A DNA stretch of 22,177 nucleotides, taken from NCBI GenBank assembly GCA_964565615.1, contig CAZMFO010000013.1:1-22177 (forward strand), in the 5' to 3' direction. This DNA comes from HK-STAS-PATE-36 sp964565615 (GTDB lineage: Bacteria; Patescibacteriota; Saccharimonadia; Saccharimonadales; JAGQNJ01). Below are positions 1 to 7,312 of this stretch, piece after piece (position 1 is the first letter of the stretch; every line of letters begins with the position of its first letter). The position numbers and the translations under genes were made by a program. Under the pieces are notes generated by a model. It had not been told where the DNA came from. It ran no database searches and saw only the letters and a program-made list of their open reading frames with translations.

Positions 1-122
1 TTGACGTTCTTTTACCCTAAGTTGTTAAGTTACGCTAATGGTTTTATGGTATAACGAAAGCACAAGGAATACAAACATATTCGTAGTAGTTTAAACAACA
101 AGATAGTATGTACTTTAATAGG

Positions 123-1430
123 TTAGTTAAAAACTATGTTTTTTGGTTGAATGTACAGTTTAGGTAGCTCGTCCCATCTAGTAGTGTAGCGTGGCGTGCT
201 GATTTTGTGCTTTGGTTGCCAATTTGTATTAAGTAGCTCACTAGCATAGCGGACGGAGTTTTTGCCAAAGCGTTTGTTAATGTTATCGACAGCTTGCATA
301 CGACGATCCTCTTTAGCTTGATTAACGGCAAAAGACTGGTCTAGCAAATTTGCCTGAACATTGTTGACTGGCGATAAATCCCCCAAGCAGACCCCCGCCC
401 TATGGTACTGATGTCTTGGATCAAAATATCTTTTAGCATTGCTTATAACTATGTTGATGAGTTTGCCACCATCAGCCGTTGGTTGATTAAGTATAATCTT
501 TGCCGTTTGACAAATAAAACCCGGCTTAAATCGGTCGGTGGCCATAAAAAAGACGATTTCTTTAGCAATTTGGGCATTAGTTCTTAGCCGATAGCTGGCT
601 TTGGCTGTAAAGTTAGCTAGAGCTGACTCAAGTACATAAAACTTGTTTGTGTCTTGGCCAAAGGTTCTGGTAACAGCAATAGTTTGGGCTGGTTTTGGCA
701 GTTTTTGCAAGGGGTAACAAGATAAGCTGTTAAGCTCGGCAACGAGTTGTCGCCCATAAATACCGAGCAGTTTTTGAGCATATGCTGGACGCATTGTGGC
801 TAGGTCGTAGGCTGTCGTAATGCCCTCTATCTGCAAGCGGATTGCAAATTTTTTGCCAACACCCCAAACATTATTAACAGGCATTTTTTTAAGATAGTTT
901 TGGCGTGCTTTAGTGCTTAGGCTTGTCCAGTCTAGCACCCCGCCTAGATCGGGTGTTTTCTTAGCATAATAAGTTGCTAATTTTGCAAGAGTTTTGCTGG
1001 GCGCTATTCCAACCGAAACGGGTACGCCTACCCATTGTTGAGTACGCCTAACTACTTCTTTGCCCCATAGTGTATGGTTAGCAATCTGTAGTTCGCTAAG
1101 GTCGAGGAAAGATTCGTCAATCGAATATACTTCGATATGGGGCGTAACAGATGTTAGTAAGCTAGTTATGCGACGCGATATATCGCTGTATAGTTCGAAG
1201 TTTCCAGACATTTGCACAACCTTATTATCGCTAAAGAACAGTCGCCATTTAAAAGCAGGCGCTCCCATAGGGATACCTAAGGCCTTAGCCTCGTTACTTC
1301 TGGCTACTACGCAACCGTCGTTGCTAGAGAGTGCTACAACTGGCTTGCCCTCTAGGTCGGGGCTAAATAGTCTTAGGCAACTAACAAAAAAGTTATTGCA
1401 ATCAACTAGTGCAAATAGTGGCATACTCAT
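123..1430 (-). CDS. umuC: Y-family DNA polymerase V catalytic subunit UmuC
   Basis: Error-prone translesion polymerase that copies damaged templates, normally activated by processed UmuD. From the chosen start the protein has 435 residues (E. coli UmuC has 422). The metal-binding acidic residues are visible: D10 in LVDCNNFF, and D105-E106 in SIDESFLDL. The C-terminus carries the UmuC-specific DUF4113 region (VDNINKRFGKNSV, then PRYTTRWDELP). A QANLLD stretch before it may be a weak sliding-clamp motif. The frame is open back to 1529, but the ATG at 1430 is preferred: it overlaps the umuD stop as ATGA, the classical arrangement for coupled translation, and it puts the first beta strand at the N-terminus. 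The gene is the second in a umuDC operon. The catalytic residues look intact, unlike those of its UmuD partner. I see no convincing terminator in bases 1-122. Confidence 0.94.
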   Translation of the reverse strand: MSMPLFALVDCNNFFVSCLRLFSPDLEGKPVVALSSNDGCVVARSNEAKALGIPMGAPAFKWRLFFSDNKVVQMSGNFELYSDISRRITSLLTSVTPHIEVYSIDESFLDLSELQIANHTLWGKEVVRRTQQWVGVPVSVGIAPSKTLAKLATYYAKKTPDLGGVLDWTSLSTKARQNYLKKMPVNNVWGVGKKFAIRLQIEGITTAYDLATMRPAYAQKLLGIYGRQLVAELNSLSCYPLQKLPKPAQTIAVTRTFGQDTNKFYVLESALANFTAKASYRLRTNAQIAKEIVFFMATDRFKPGFICQTAKIILNQPTADGGKLINIVISNAKRYFDPRHQYHRAGVCLGDLSPVNNVQANLLDQSFAVNQAKEDRRMQAVDNINKRFGKNSVRYASELLNTNWQPKHKISTPRYTTRWDELPKLYIQPKNIVFN

Positions 1431-1762
1431 AGTCGGTACCTGTGGATTATGCTTGATACCACGCCCCAAATAACTGTATCGCTCGGTAGTTGATGAGCTT
1501 TGATAATACCAAAATCTGACCCCGACCAATAGACTACTAAATCTTGCTGGTGTGGAGTTAGCGATCGGTCGATTAACGCAATATCTCCATTAAAAATACC
1601 GTATTTTGACCATTCGTGCCCCTCTATTTGCATAAAAAAGGTGCTTAACGGGTGTTTGATTAATAGTTTATTGATGTCTAGGTTTGCTAGGGTGTCGTCG
1701 GTGGCTGGGTTAGGAAAGCCACTGTGTACGTTGACTCCGGGTTGAGGCTTATTTGGGTTCAC
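1427..1762 (-). CDS. umuD: UmuD-like protein (S24/LexA fold) with apparently lost protease dyad
   Basis: Homologue of UmuD, the SOS protein that self-cleaves with RecA help and then activates UmuC. It has 111 residues (E. coli 139). It aligns without gaps from the cleavage region: SGFPNPATDD against CGFPSPAADY, then DINKLLIKHP against DLNQLLIQHP. The nucleophile motif GDSM reads GHEW here, so Ser60 is Glu50. In the same ungapped alignment the general-base Lys97 falls on Ile87, with Lys88 one residue later. About 18 residues near the C-terminus, including the conserved NSAYSPI part, are missing. The S14-G15 cleavage-type bond is kept. The start is GTG, set by a strong AAAAGGAG 8 bases upstream (1771-1778). 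The gene overlaps umuC by 4 bases. Identity as a UmuD relative is firm from sequence and context; loss of self-cleavage is inferred from a by-eye alignment. Confidence 0.82.
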   Translation of the reverse strand: MNPNKPQPGVNVHSGFPNPATDDTLANLDINKLLIKHPLSTFFMQIEGHEWSKYGIFNGDIALIDRSLTPHQQDLVVYWSGSDFGIIKAHQLPSDTVIWGVVSSIIHRYRL

Positions 1763-1844
1763 GACAAAAACTCCTTTTGGTGAGTAAGGTTAATAATGTT
1801 TTTGTCGCTCTAGGTAGTCCCTATCAACACGACTGATTGAGTAG

Positions 1845-1850
1845 ATTATA
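1845..1850 (-). promoter_or_regulatory. Candidate -10 box for umuDC
   Basis: A perfect TATAAT on the minus strand, about 82 bases before the umuD GTG. This would give a leader of roughly 75 bases, unlike the leaderless arrangement of many neighbours. There is no good -35 hexamer at 17 bases (AAGGCT), which would fit a regulated promoter. Confidence 0.45.
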
Positions 1851-1866
1851 AGCTTGCCAGTAGAAG

Positions 1867-1885
1867 TAGCCTTAAGCTTTGGCTA
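1867..1885. promoter_or_regulatory. Dyad over the -35 region of umuDC, candidate operator
   Basis: The arms TAGCC and GGCTA flank a 9-base centre that contains AAGCTT. The dyad covers the place where the -35 of the umuDC promoter should be, a natural position for a repressor. It matches neither the E. coli LexA box (CTGT-N8-ACAG) nor the Gram-positive box (GAAC-N4-GTTC). Five-base arms can occur by chance. Confidence 0.25.
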
Positions 1886-1925
1886 AGTACGAGCACTGCT
1901 AATAGTTATTATAGGTTTATTGTGT

Positions 1926-3104
1926 TTATGGTGCAAATGTTACGTCGCCAGCGCTCGATGCAACTGTTACCCAAGTTTGACCGGGGGCTAGTTTAATTGG
2001 TTGACCGTCGCTACCGGTAAATTTAAACTGGTTTTTACGCCCTTCTTTGCTCCATGTTCCTTCGGTAACTGTGCCATTCTGGAATACCAATACTTTGCCA
2101 CTACCAGTTGTAGCATAAACCGAATAAATGCCATTTTGGGTTCTGGTGATTATCGGAACAATTATAACTTTTGGTGTAAGCTGAGTACTGCTTTTGGCAT
2201 CCATATGTGGCTTGCCGCCTTCGCTACGCAGATAGTTATTATTGGCGGGGTCGTATTGGTAATTAACTCGGTAGTTAGCACTAGACATCCTAATCTCTAT
2301 AGCTTTAGCGTTTGGGGTAGCAGAGGCTTTATCTTCTCCACCACGCACAAATCCTTCATAATTGCTTGTCCAGCCTTTTTGTTGCTCTAGGTCTTTAAGT
2401 TTGACGACATTTGTGTACATATTGTGGGGTGCTCTACGGCTGTTCTCGCGCCAGAAGGCTTTGGTGTTAGAGGCAATCATTTGGTCGAGGTCTTTAATGC
2501 CCTCGTTTCTGAGCTGTTGTAGTGCTTGTGCACTGCCTCCAACATGGGCAATGCCCGCGTCGTAAGGAGCAACAAAGTCTAGGTAGTAAGGGCGAACGCT
2601 CCTTACTGGCCCAACGTATTCGGGCAAGTTGTCCTGAAACACTGCCATAAAACGTGTAATACCACCTTCGGCAACGGCTTCGTAAACCACTCCTGCATCT
2701 TTAAGCCCTGATTGCGGACGGGCGTCTGGGCTGTTTTCTATCATAATGCCCGTTGCTGTTCGTTTATTGTTTTCTAGGGGTACTTCTATACCAGTTAATC
2801 TGGATGGTTCAGAGGTTTTTGGAGGTTCCTCAATTTTTGGTTGCTGAACAACAGGGGTCTCTACTTTGGGCTTTTTGGCAGTTTTTTTCTTATAAACAAA
2901 TATGCCTGCTCCACCGATAATTAAAACGCCGATAACTATCCCGATGATTATTTTTTGTTTTTTGCTTAACGATTTAATAGAGAACTTTTTACCTTTATCC
3001 TCGTTTTGAGGCGGGTTAAGAGGAGCCTTGACAGCTATAAAGTTAGGGTTTTGATTAATGGGTTGATCGCTACTACTGTTTTCTGATTTGTTTTTTATGA
3101 ACAT
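1926..3104 (-). CDS. Membrane-anchored DUF3048 (YerB-like) protein
   Basis: A protein of 392 residues with a short polar cytoplasmic N-terminus, one transmembrane segment at about 52-71 (IIIGIVIGVLIIGGAGIFVY) and a Lys/Pro-rich stalk to about residue 105, followed by an extracellular DUF3048 domain. Family signatures are MIENSPDARPQSGL, VYEAVAEGGITRF and GPVRSVRPYY at about 121-174. The C-terminal DUF3048 part follows from about 255. B. subtilis YerB is a lipoprotein of this family; the biochemical role is unknown to me. The frame is open to 3185, but the ATG at 3104 is chosen because a TATAAT lies 7 bases upstream of it and the longer version would add an unlikely second hydrophobic segment. 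The gene is divergent from the VirD4-like ATPase across 74 bases. Family assignment is confident; function is not. Confidence 0.88.
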   Translation of the reverse strand: MFIKNKSENSSSDQPINQNPNFIAVKAPLNPPQNEDKGKKFSIKSLSKKQKIIIGIVIGVLIIGGAGIFVYKKKTAKKPKVETPVVQQPKIEEPPKTSEPSRLTGIEVPLENNKRTATGIMIENSPDARPQSGLKDAGVVYEAVAEGGITRFMAVFQDNLPEYVGPVRSVRPYYLDFVAPYDAGIAHVGGSAQALQQLRNEGIKDLDQMIASNTKAFWRENSRRAPHNMYTNVVKLKDLEQQKGWTSNYEGFVRGGEDKASATPNAKAIEIRMSSANYRVNYQYDPANNNYLRSEGGKPHMDAKSSTQLTPKVIIVPIITRTQNGIYSVYATTGSGKVLVFQNGTVTEGTWSKEGRKNQFKFTGSDGQPIKLAPGQTWVTVASSAGDVTFAP

Positions 3105-3111
3105 AAGCACT

Positions 3112-3140
3112 ATTATAACAAACATTTTTTTGACCCAAAA
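3112..3140 (-). promoter_or_regulatory. Promoter of the DUF3048 gene, leaderless type
   Basis: TTTTGG (3135-3140), 17 bases, then TATAAT (3112-3117), with only 7 bases before the ATG at 3104. Transcription should begin at or next to the start codon, and no Shine-Dalgarno sequence is present. Confidence 0.6.
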
Positions 3141-3142
3141 CA

Positions 3143-3171
3143 TTGCTGTAAACATAAGAAGATAGTATAAT
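3143..3171 (+). promoter_or_regulatory. Promoter of the VirD4-like gene, leaderless type
   Basis: TTGCTG (3143-3148), 17 bases, then a perfect TATAAT (3166-3171), 7 bases before the ATG at 3179. It sits back to back with the DUF3048 promoter; the two occupy neighbouring, non-overlapping stretches of the same 74-base gap. Confidence 0.65.
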
Positions 3172-3178
3172 ATATCGA

Positions 3179-5782
3179 ATGACACAATCCTCTCAGTCTG
3201 TCCAGTCTAAGGTTCTTTTGCTTCGTGTTCCTCGTACTAACGAAAAAAAGGAGCTAGCCGCCGAACAGATGTTCGCAAGTATTCATGGGTTGCTCTTAAA
3301 AGAGCGTTCTAGCCTTTTTGGTAGAACTACAAGAGAGCATCTTAGTTTTGAAATAGCCTCGTTGCATAAGCAAACAGGCTTTTATATTTGGGTACCCGAA
3401 CACTTGGTCAGTTACATAGAAGAACAAGTTTATGCTCAATATCCGTCTGTCCAGATTTCTGAAGTCGAGGATTATATGTTGCATGGTAACGAATATAGTG
3501 CGCACATATATACAGATGTTGTTTTACAGGCAAATGATGTTTTGCCAATTAAAACTTTTCCGAGCTTTGAGGTAGATCCATTGGCGGCGATTACGGCATC
3601 TTTAACTAAATTAGAAGAAAACGAGCGTGCAGTTATTCAATTTTTAGTACGCCCAATTTTTAATAGTTGGTATTCTAAGGCTCAAAAGTATGCCAGTAAT
3701 CTTCAAAATGGGAGTTCTTTTGGAAGCCTTGCCCGTGCATTAGTTAGTGGAGTTGAGGATCAGCCCGCTAAGCAGTTAAGCCCTGTTGATCAAGCAAGAA
3801 TAAAGGCATCAGAAGAAAAGAGTCAAAAATTAGCCTACGAAACTAAAATAAGAGTGGTTTACGAGGGCAATGTTAGTGCTACAGAGGCAAATATGCGACT
3901 GCAGGCTATCGTGGCTAGTTTTAAGCAATTTAATTCTAATAATCTTAATGGTTTTACTTCTAAGAAAATTCACAACTTTACATCTGGTACAAACATTTTA
4001 AGCGATCGGGCTTTTACTGGAATTGGTTTTGCTTGCAATATAGAAGAGGTGGCCAGCTTGTTTCACCTACCTCATACTAATGTAGAGACGCCTTTTTTGC
4101 AGTGGGCGTCGGCAAGAACCGCCGAACCACCGGCTAATTTGCCGATAATATCACCAGAGGGTTACGACCCAGCCCAAGTAAGCCCCATAGCAGTTACTAA
4201 TTTTCGAGGAGGTGACACCAGTTTTGGTTTGCCTCGTAGTGATAGAGGTCGTCATTTATATATTATTGGTCAGACTGGTGTTGGTAAGTCGGGGCTTCTT
4301 GAGCTATTGACGATCTCTGATATCTATAGCCCTTATGGTTTTGCGGTTATTGATCCGCATGGTGATTACGCAATCAATACCCTTCGCCGAATTCCAGAAA
4401 GTCGTATTGCTGATGTTGTTTACTTTAATCCAGCAGATGCCGATTACCCCATTGCTTTTAATCCTATGGAGGTTAACGACGACAAACTTAAGACCCATGC
4501 TTGCTCGGAGCTTATTGGGGTTCTAAAACGGATGTTTGATAGTTGGGGGCCACGATTGGAGTATATTTTGCGATATACTTTGCTGGCCTTACTTGATTAC
4601 CCCGACTCTACAATGTTGGATATTACCCGAATGTTAACAGATAAAAAGTTTCGTGGGGAAGTACTCACCTACATAAACGACCCTGTTGTTAAAAATTTTT
4701 GGTTGGTTGAATTTGCTAGCTGGAATGACAAATTTGCGGCAGAGGCTGTTGCACCGGTGCTAAATAAGGTAGGTGCATTTACCGCTAATCCTATTGTTAG
4801 AAACATTATTGGCCAACCAAAAAGTAGTTTTAATATTCGCCAAATTATGGATGAACGAAAAATCTTTATTGTCAACTTGTCGCGTGGGTTAATTGGCGAG
4901 GATAATGCCTCTCTCCTTGGAGCCTTGTTGGTTACCAAGATTCAGATGGGTGCAATGTCGCGAGCAGATATTGATGATGTTAATAAACGGACCCCATTTT
5001 ATTTATATGTTGATGAGTTTCAGAACTTTGCTACTGATTCGTTTGCTACCATTTTGTCAGAGGCTCGTAAGTATGGCTTGTGTTTAACGGTCGCCAATCA
5101 ATACATTGCTCAAATGAGCCAAGAGGTGCGTGATGCAGTTTTTGGCAATGTTGGTTCGACTATTGCTTTTAGAATGGGTGCCGACGATGCTCGTGTTATG
5201 CAACGATATTTTGAGCCAAAATTTGAAGAGCACGACCTTGTTCATATGCACAACAGAAACTTTGTTATTAGCCTAACTATTGCTGGAGAAAAGGTGCAAG
5301 CCTTTTCGGGAACATCGCTAAATTTGCCAGAGCAGACCTCCGATAAACGATACCTAGACAAAATTATCGAGCAATCACGACAAAAATATGCTCGACAAGT
5401 TGCTACAATTGCCACTTATGTAAAAGAGCGGTATCTACCTGATAGCACCTCAAGTTCTGGTAGTGGATCAACTTTGCTAAGCAAAACTAAAAAGGCCTCT
5501 CGTCAATCAGTAGTACAAGCCAGCAATAAGTCTGAACCAAAAGCCACCCCGTCCGCTCTGGGGGCAGTTGCATTGCCCGAAATAGAGGCAGAGCCTATTA
5601 AAAAAAAGCGTAAGCGTACCCGCAAGCGTAAAAAAACCTCCACAGTTACTACTGGTAGTAGCGTAAAGACTGCTGGTCCTTCTAAAATTGTCCGACCGGA
5701 GCAAGCATCAAGTCTATCTTTGGATCAAGATGGTCCTAGCGATGGCCATATTGTTGGTGATGGCACTATAAACCTCCGATAA
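3179..5782 (+). CDS. VirD4/TraG-like conjugative-type ATPase
   Basis: A protein of 867 residues. The N-terminal ~340 residues are a domain I do not recognise. The motor follows: Walker A GQTGVGKS at 364-371, a VIDPHGD strand at 390-396, Walker B YLYVDEFQNF at about 608-617, and LSEARKYGLCLTVANQY at about 626-642, the TraG/VirD4 sensor region. The Ser/Thr-rich C-terminal tail contains a very basic run (KKKRKRTRKRKK) near residues 805-820. Relatives couple DNA or protein substrates to type IV secretion or pump DNA. Unlike typical VirD4 I see no N-terminal transmembrane segment, and no relaxase or other secretion gene lies nearby. The protein could serve DNA handling or type IV pilus-like machinery; only the ATPase family is certain. 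The ATG at 3179 fits the promoter. Confidence 0.88.
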   Translation: MTQSSQSVQSKVLLLRVPRTNEKKELAAEQMFASIHGLLLKERSSLFGRTTREHLSFEIASLHKQTGFYIWVPEHLVSYIEEQVYAQYPSVQISEVEDYMLHGNEYSAHIYTDVVLQANDVLPIKTFPSFEVDPLAAITASLTKLEENERAVIQFLVRPIFNSWYSKAQKYASNLQNGSSFGSLARALVSGVEDQPAKQLSPVDQARIKASEEKSQKLAYETKIRVVYEGNVSATEANMRLQAIVASFKQFNSNNLNGFTSKKIHNFTSGTNILSDRAFTGIGFACNIEEVASLFHLPHTNVETPFLQWASARTAEPPANLPIISPEGYDPAQVSPIAVTNFRGGDTSFGLPRSDRGRHLYIIGQTGVGKSGLLELLTISDIYSPYGFAVIDPHGDYAINTLRRIPESRIADVVYFNPADADYPIAFNPMEVNDDKLKTHACSELIGVLKRMFDSWGPRLEYILRYTLLALLDYPDSTMLDITRMLTDKKFRGEVLTYINDPVVKNFWLVEFASWNDKFAAEAVAPVLNKVGAFTANPIVRNIIGQPKSSFNIRQIMDERKIFIVNLSRGLIGEDNASLLGALLVTKIQMGAMSRADIDDVNKRTPFYLYVDEFQNFATDSFATILSEARKYGLCLTVANQYIAQMSQEVRDAVFGNVGSTIAFRMGADDARVMQRYFEPKFEEHDLVHMHNRNFVISLTIAGEKVQAFSGTSLNLPEQTSDKRYLDKIIEQSRQKYARQVATIATYVKERYLPDSTSSSGSGSTLLSKTKKASRQSVVQASNKSEPKATPSALGAVALPEIEAEPIKKKRKRTRKRKKTSTVTTGSSVKTAGPSKIVRPEQASSLSLDQDGPSDGHIVGDGTINLR

Positions 5783-5889
5783 ACAATGTCAACAGGTTAT
5801 ATTTTGCTGTTCATCTAGCTTTGTTTTATTACCAGAAAAGAACGATAACTTCGATTTTTGTCATAGCCAAGCTTATGTTTGATATCATC

Positions 5890-5918
5890 TTGACGAAAAT
5901 ACAAAAATATGATAATAT
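5890..5918 (+). promoter_or_regulatory. Promoter of the OmpA-like membrane protein gene
   Basis: TTGACG (5890-5895), 17 bases, TAATAT (5913-5918). This predicts initiation near 5925, next to the in-frame ATG at 5927, and excludes the earlier in-frame ATG at 5909, which lies upstream of the -10 box. Confidence 0.55.
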
Positions 5919-5926
5919 CAAAGTTG

Positions 5927-7285
5927 ATGAGAAGTGATTATATGCAACGACCAAATACTGTTAGAAATTTACTTGTAGCAGGTGGTGTATTGACCGCCAC
6001 CTTGCACGGTGGTATTGAGGCTTTGACTAATTACGGACATGGCCCCAGGGTGGAAGCCTCGGACTTTAATCCTTTTGTAGACGAAACAGTAAAGACGACA
6101 AATGCCGGAACGGTACCTGCTGGAGAGCCGTATGTAGAGGTAGTCCCAGGTACAGAACATAGAGATCAATCTCCTAAAGATTTGCATCGTCAGGAGCTTA
6201 ACTTGACCGGTGGAGCTTACGCAAGACATTTTGATGAGGATCCGATGGCTGGAGTGCTGGAACAACAATCCATTGATTCTTTTGTAGAGACTGTTAATGG
6301 CTATATGGCAGACGGTTGGGATGTCGCAATCCATGTCCGTGGTTTGGCATCTGCAGAGGACGCTTCGCTTGATGGTCTTGCTGGCGTACAAACACCTAGT
6401 AATGACAACCAACGACTAGCAAACACAAGACGCGACGCTTTTGTGGGTGCGCTTGTAGAGGCTGGCATCCAAGAATCTAGTGTAGTTTTAGAAGATGGGG
6501 CTGAAGGTCAACTTACGAACTCACAGCTTGGAGTGATAAGGGCCTTTGCTACACAATTTGGCTACCAGTCTGTTGATGCTTTGATTCAGGCTTATAACGA
6601 TAACCCTAACGCAATGCCTCCAGTTGTAAACGCTACTTTGGACACTTGGTTAGACGACGAACGCGGTGTTTCGGCGGTAATGGTTGCTACCCGTCAAGTA
6701 GCCGGTACTGGCTACGATCAACCAACCGAGAGGGAGGTCTGTATCTTGCCCGTTTTGCAGGTTATAAGAAAAGATGTTACTAGGGAATCTTGGAAGCTAA
6801 CTGTTCCTTATGGTGTTGCTGTGGGCTTGGGAGCTATGGCTCTTTCAACTGTGGCAACGATTGTATCTGGTGTTGGGATGATGGCACGAGATATCCGAGG
6901 ATACCGTGGCGCATCGGGCTCTGGTGATGCAGGCGGGGCTGGTGGTAATGGCGCACAGAAGAATCTACCCAAGATTATTGAAGATAATGATCCTGCAGAA
7001 ACAACTACTACTCCGCCTAATGAGCCAGAACCAGACGATCCAGAAAAGAAGGGTTGCATAGGTTTACCTTGGGGAAAGATTGCTCTTATTCCGTTCTTGA
7101 TTGCTGGTGCTACCCTAGCAATCCGAAGCTGTGATAACAATACTCCCCCTACTCCACATAGCGGTACCGAGAAGCCTGCGGATCCATGTGCTGGGTTAGA
7201 GCGCCGAAAAAAGGTAGTTGGTGTTAAGACAATAACGACCCGCAATGGTAGAAGTGCTGTTGTTAGAGTAAAGCCAGCAAATTAG
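5927..7285 (+). CDS. Membrane protein with OmpA-like region, otherwise unrecognised
   Basis: 452 residues from the chosen ATG (5942 is the alternative). There is a weakly hydrophobic N-terminal segment (about 13-33), probably a signal or anchor. Residues about 104-257 follow the OmpA C-terminal pattern: IHVRGLASAED, then NQRLANTRRDAFVGALVEAGI, then VVLEDGAEGQL and ERGVSAVMVATR, resembling the family's GH-D-G, N-LS-RR-A-V-L-G and NRRV elements. Two transmembrane segments follow at about 292-317 and 382-400. They are separated by a Gly-rich and a Pro/Glu-rich linker, and a short basic tail ends the protein. OmpA-like domains bind peptidoglycan, so attachment to the wall is a reasonable inference. 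The aspartate normally contacting diaminopimelate is not clearly present. The gene converges on gltX with 27 bases between. The OmpA match is a judgement by eye. Confidence 0.55.
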   Translation: MRSDYMQRPNTVRNLLVAGGVLTATLHGGIEALTNYGHGPRVEASDFNPFVDETVKTTNAGTVPAGEPYVEVVPGTEHRDQSPKDLHRQELNLTGGAYARHFDEDPMAGVLEQQSIDSFVETVNGYMADGWDVAIHVRGLASAEDASLDGLAGVQTPSNDNQRLANTRRDAFVGALVEAGIQESSVVLEDGAEGQLTNSQLGVIRAFATQFGYQSVDALIQAYNDNPNAMPPVVNATLDTWLDDERGVSAVMVATRQVAGTGYDQPTEREVCILPVLQVIRKDVTRESWKLTVPYGVAVGLGAMALSTVATIVSGVGMMARDIRGYRGASGSGDAGGAGGNGAQKNLPKIIEDNDPAETTTTPPNEPEPDDPEKKGCIGLPWGKIALIPFLIAGATLAIRSCDNNTPPTPHSGTEKPADPCAGLERRKKVVGVKTITTRNGRSAVVRVKPAN

Positions 7286-7312
7286 CAAGAACGACGGAAG
7301 TCTAGCGGGTAA

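Noticed and set aside
1..122. TTGACG at the window start as a promoter
   Set aside because: The nearest -10-like box (TATAAC, 50-55) is 43 bases away, and no open frame follows.
1431..1529. Longer N-terminus for UmuC
   Set aside because: It would overlap umuD by about 100 bases, and the extra residues do not belong to the polymerase; the ATG at 1430 forms a normal ATGA junction.
1060..2565. Plus-strand open frames of 67-137 codons inside umuC and the DUF3048 gene
   Set aside because: They are shadows of genes with clear family motifs on the other strand.
5969..7245. Two antisense open frames (147 and 145 codons) under the OmpA-like gene
   Set aside because: Their translations are Cys/Arg- or Pro-rich with no domain pattern, and the plus-strand frame is longer and has coherent membrane segments.
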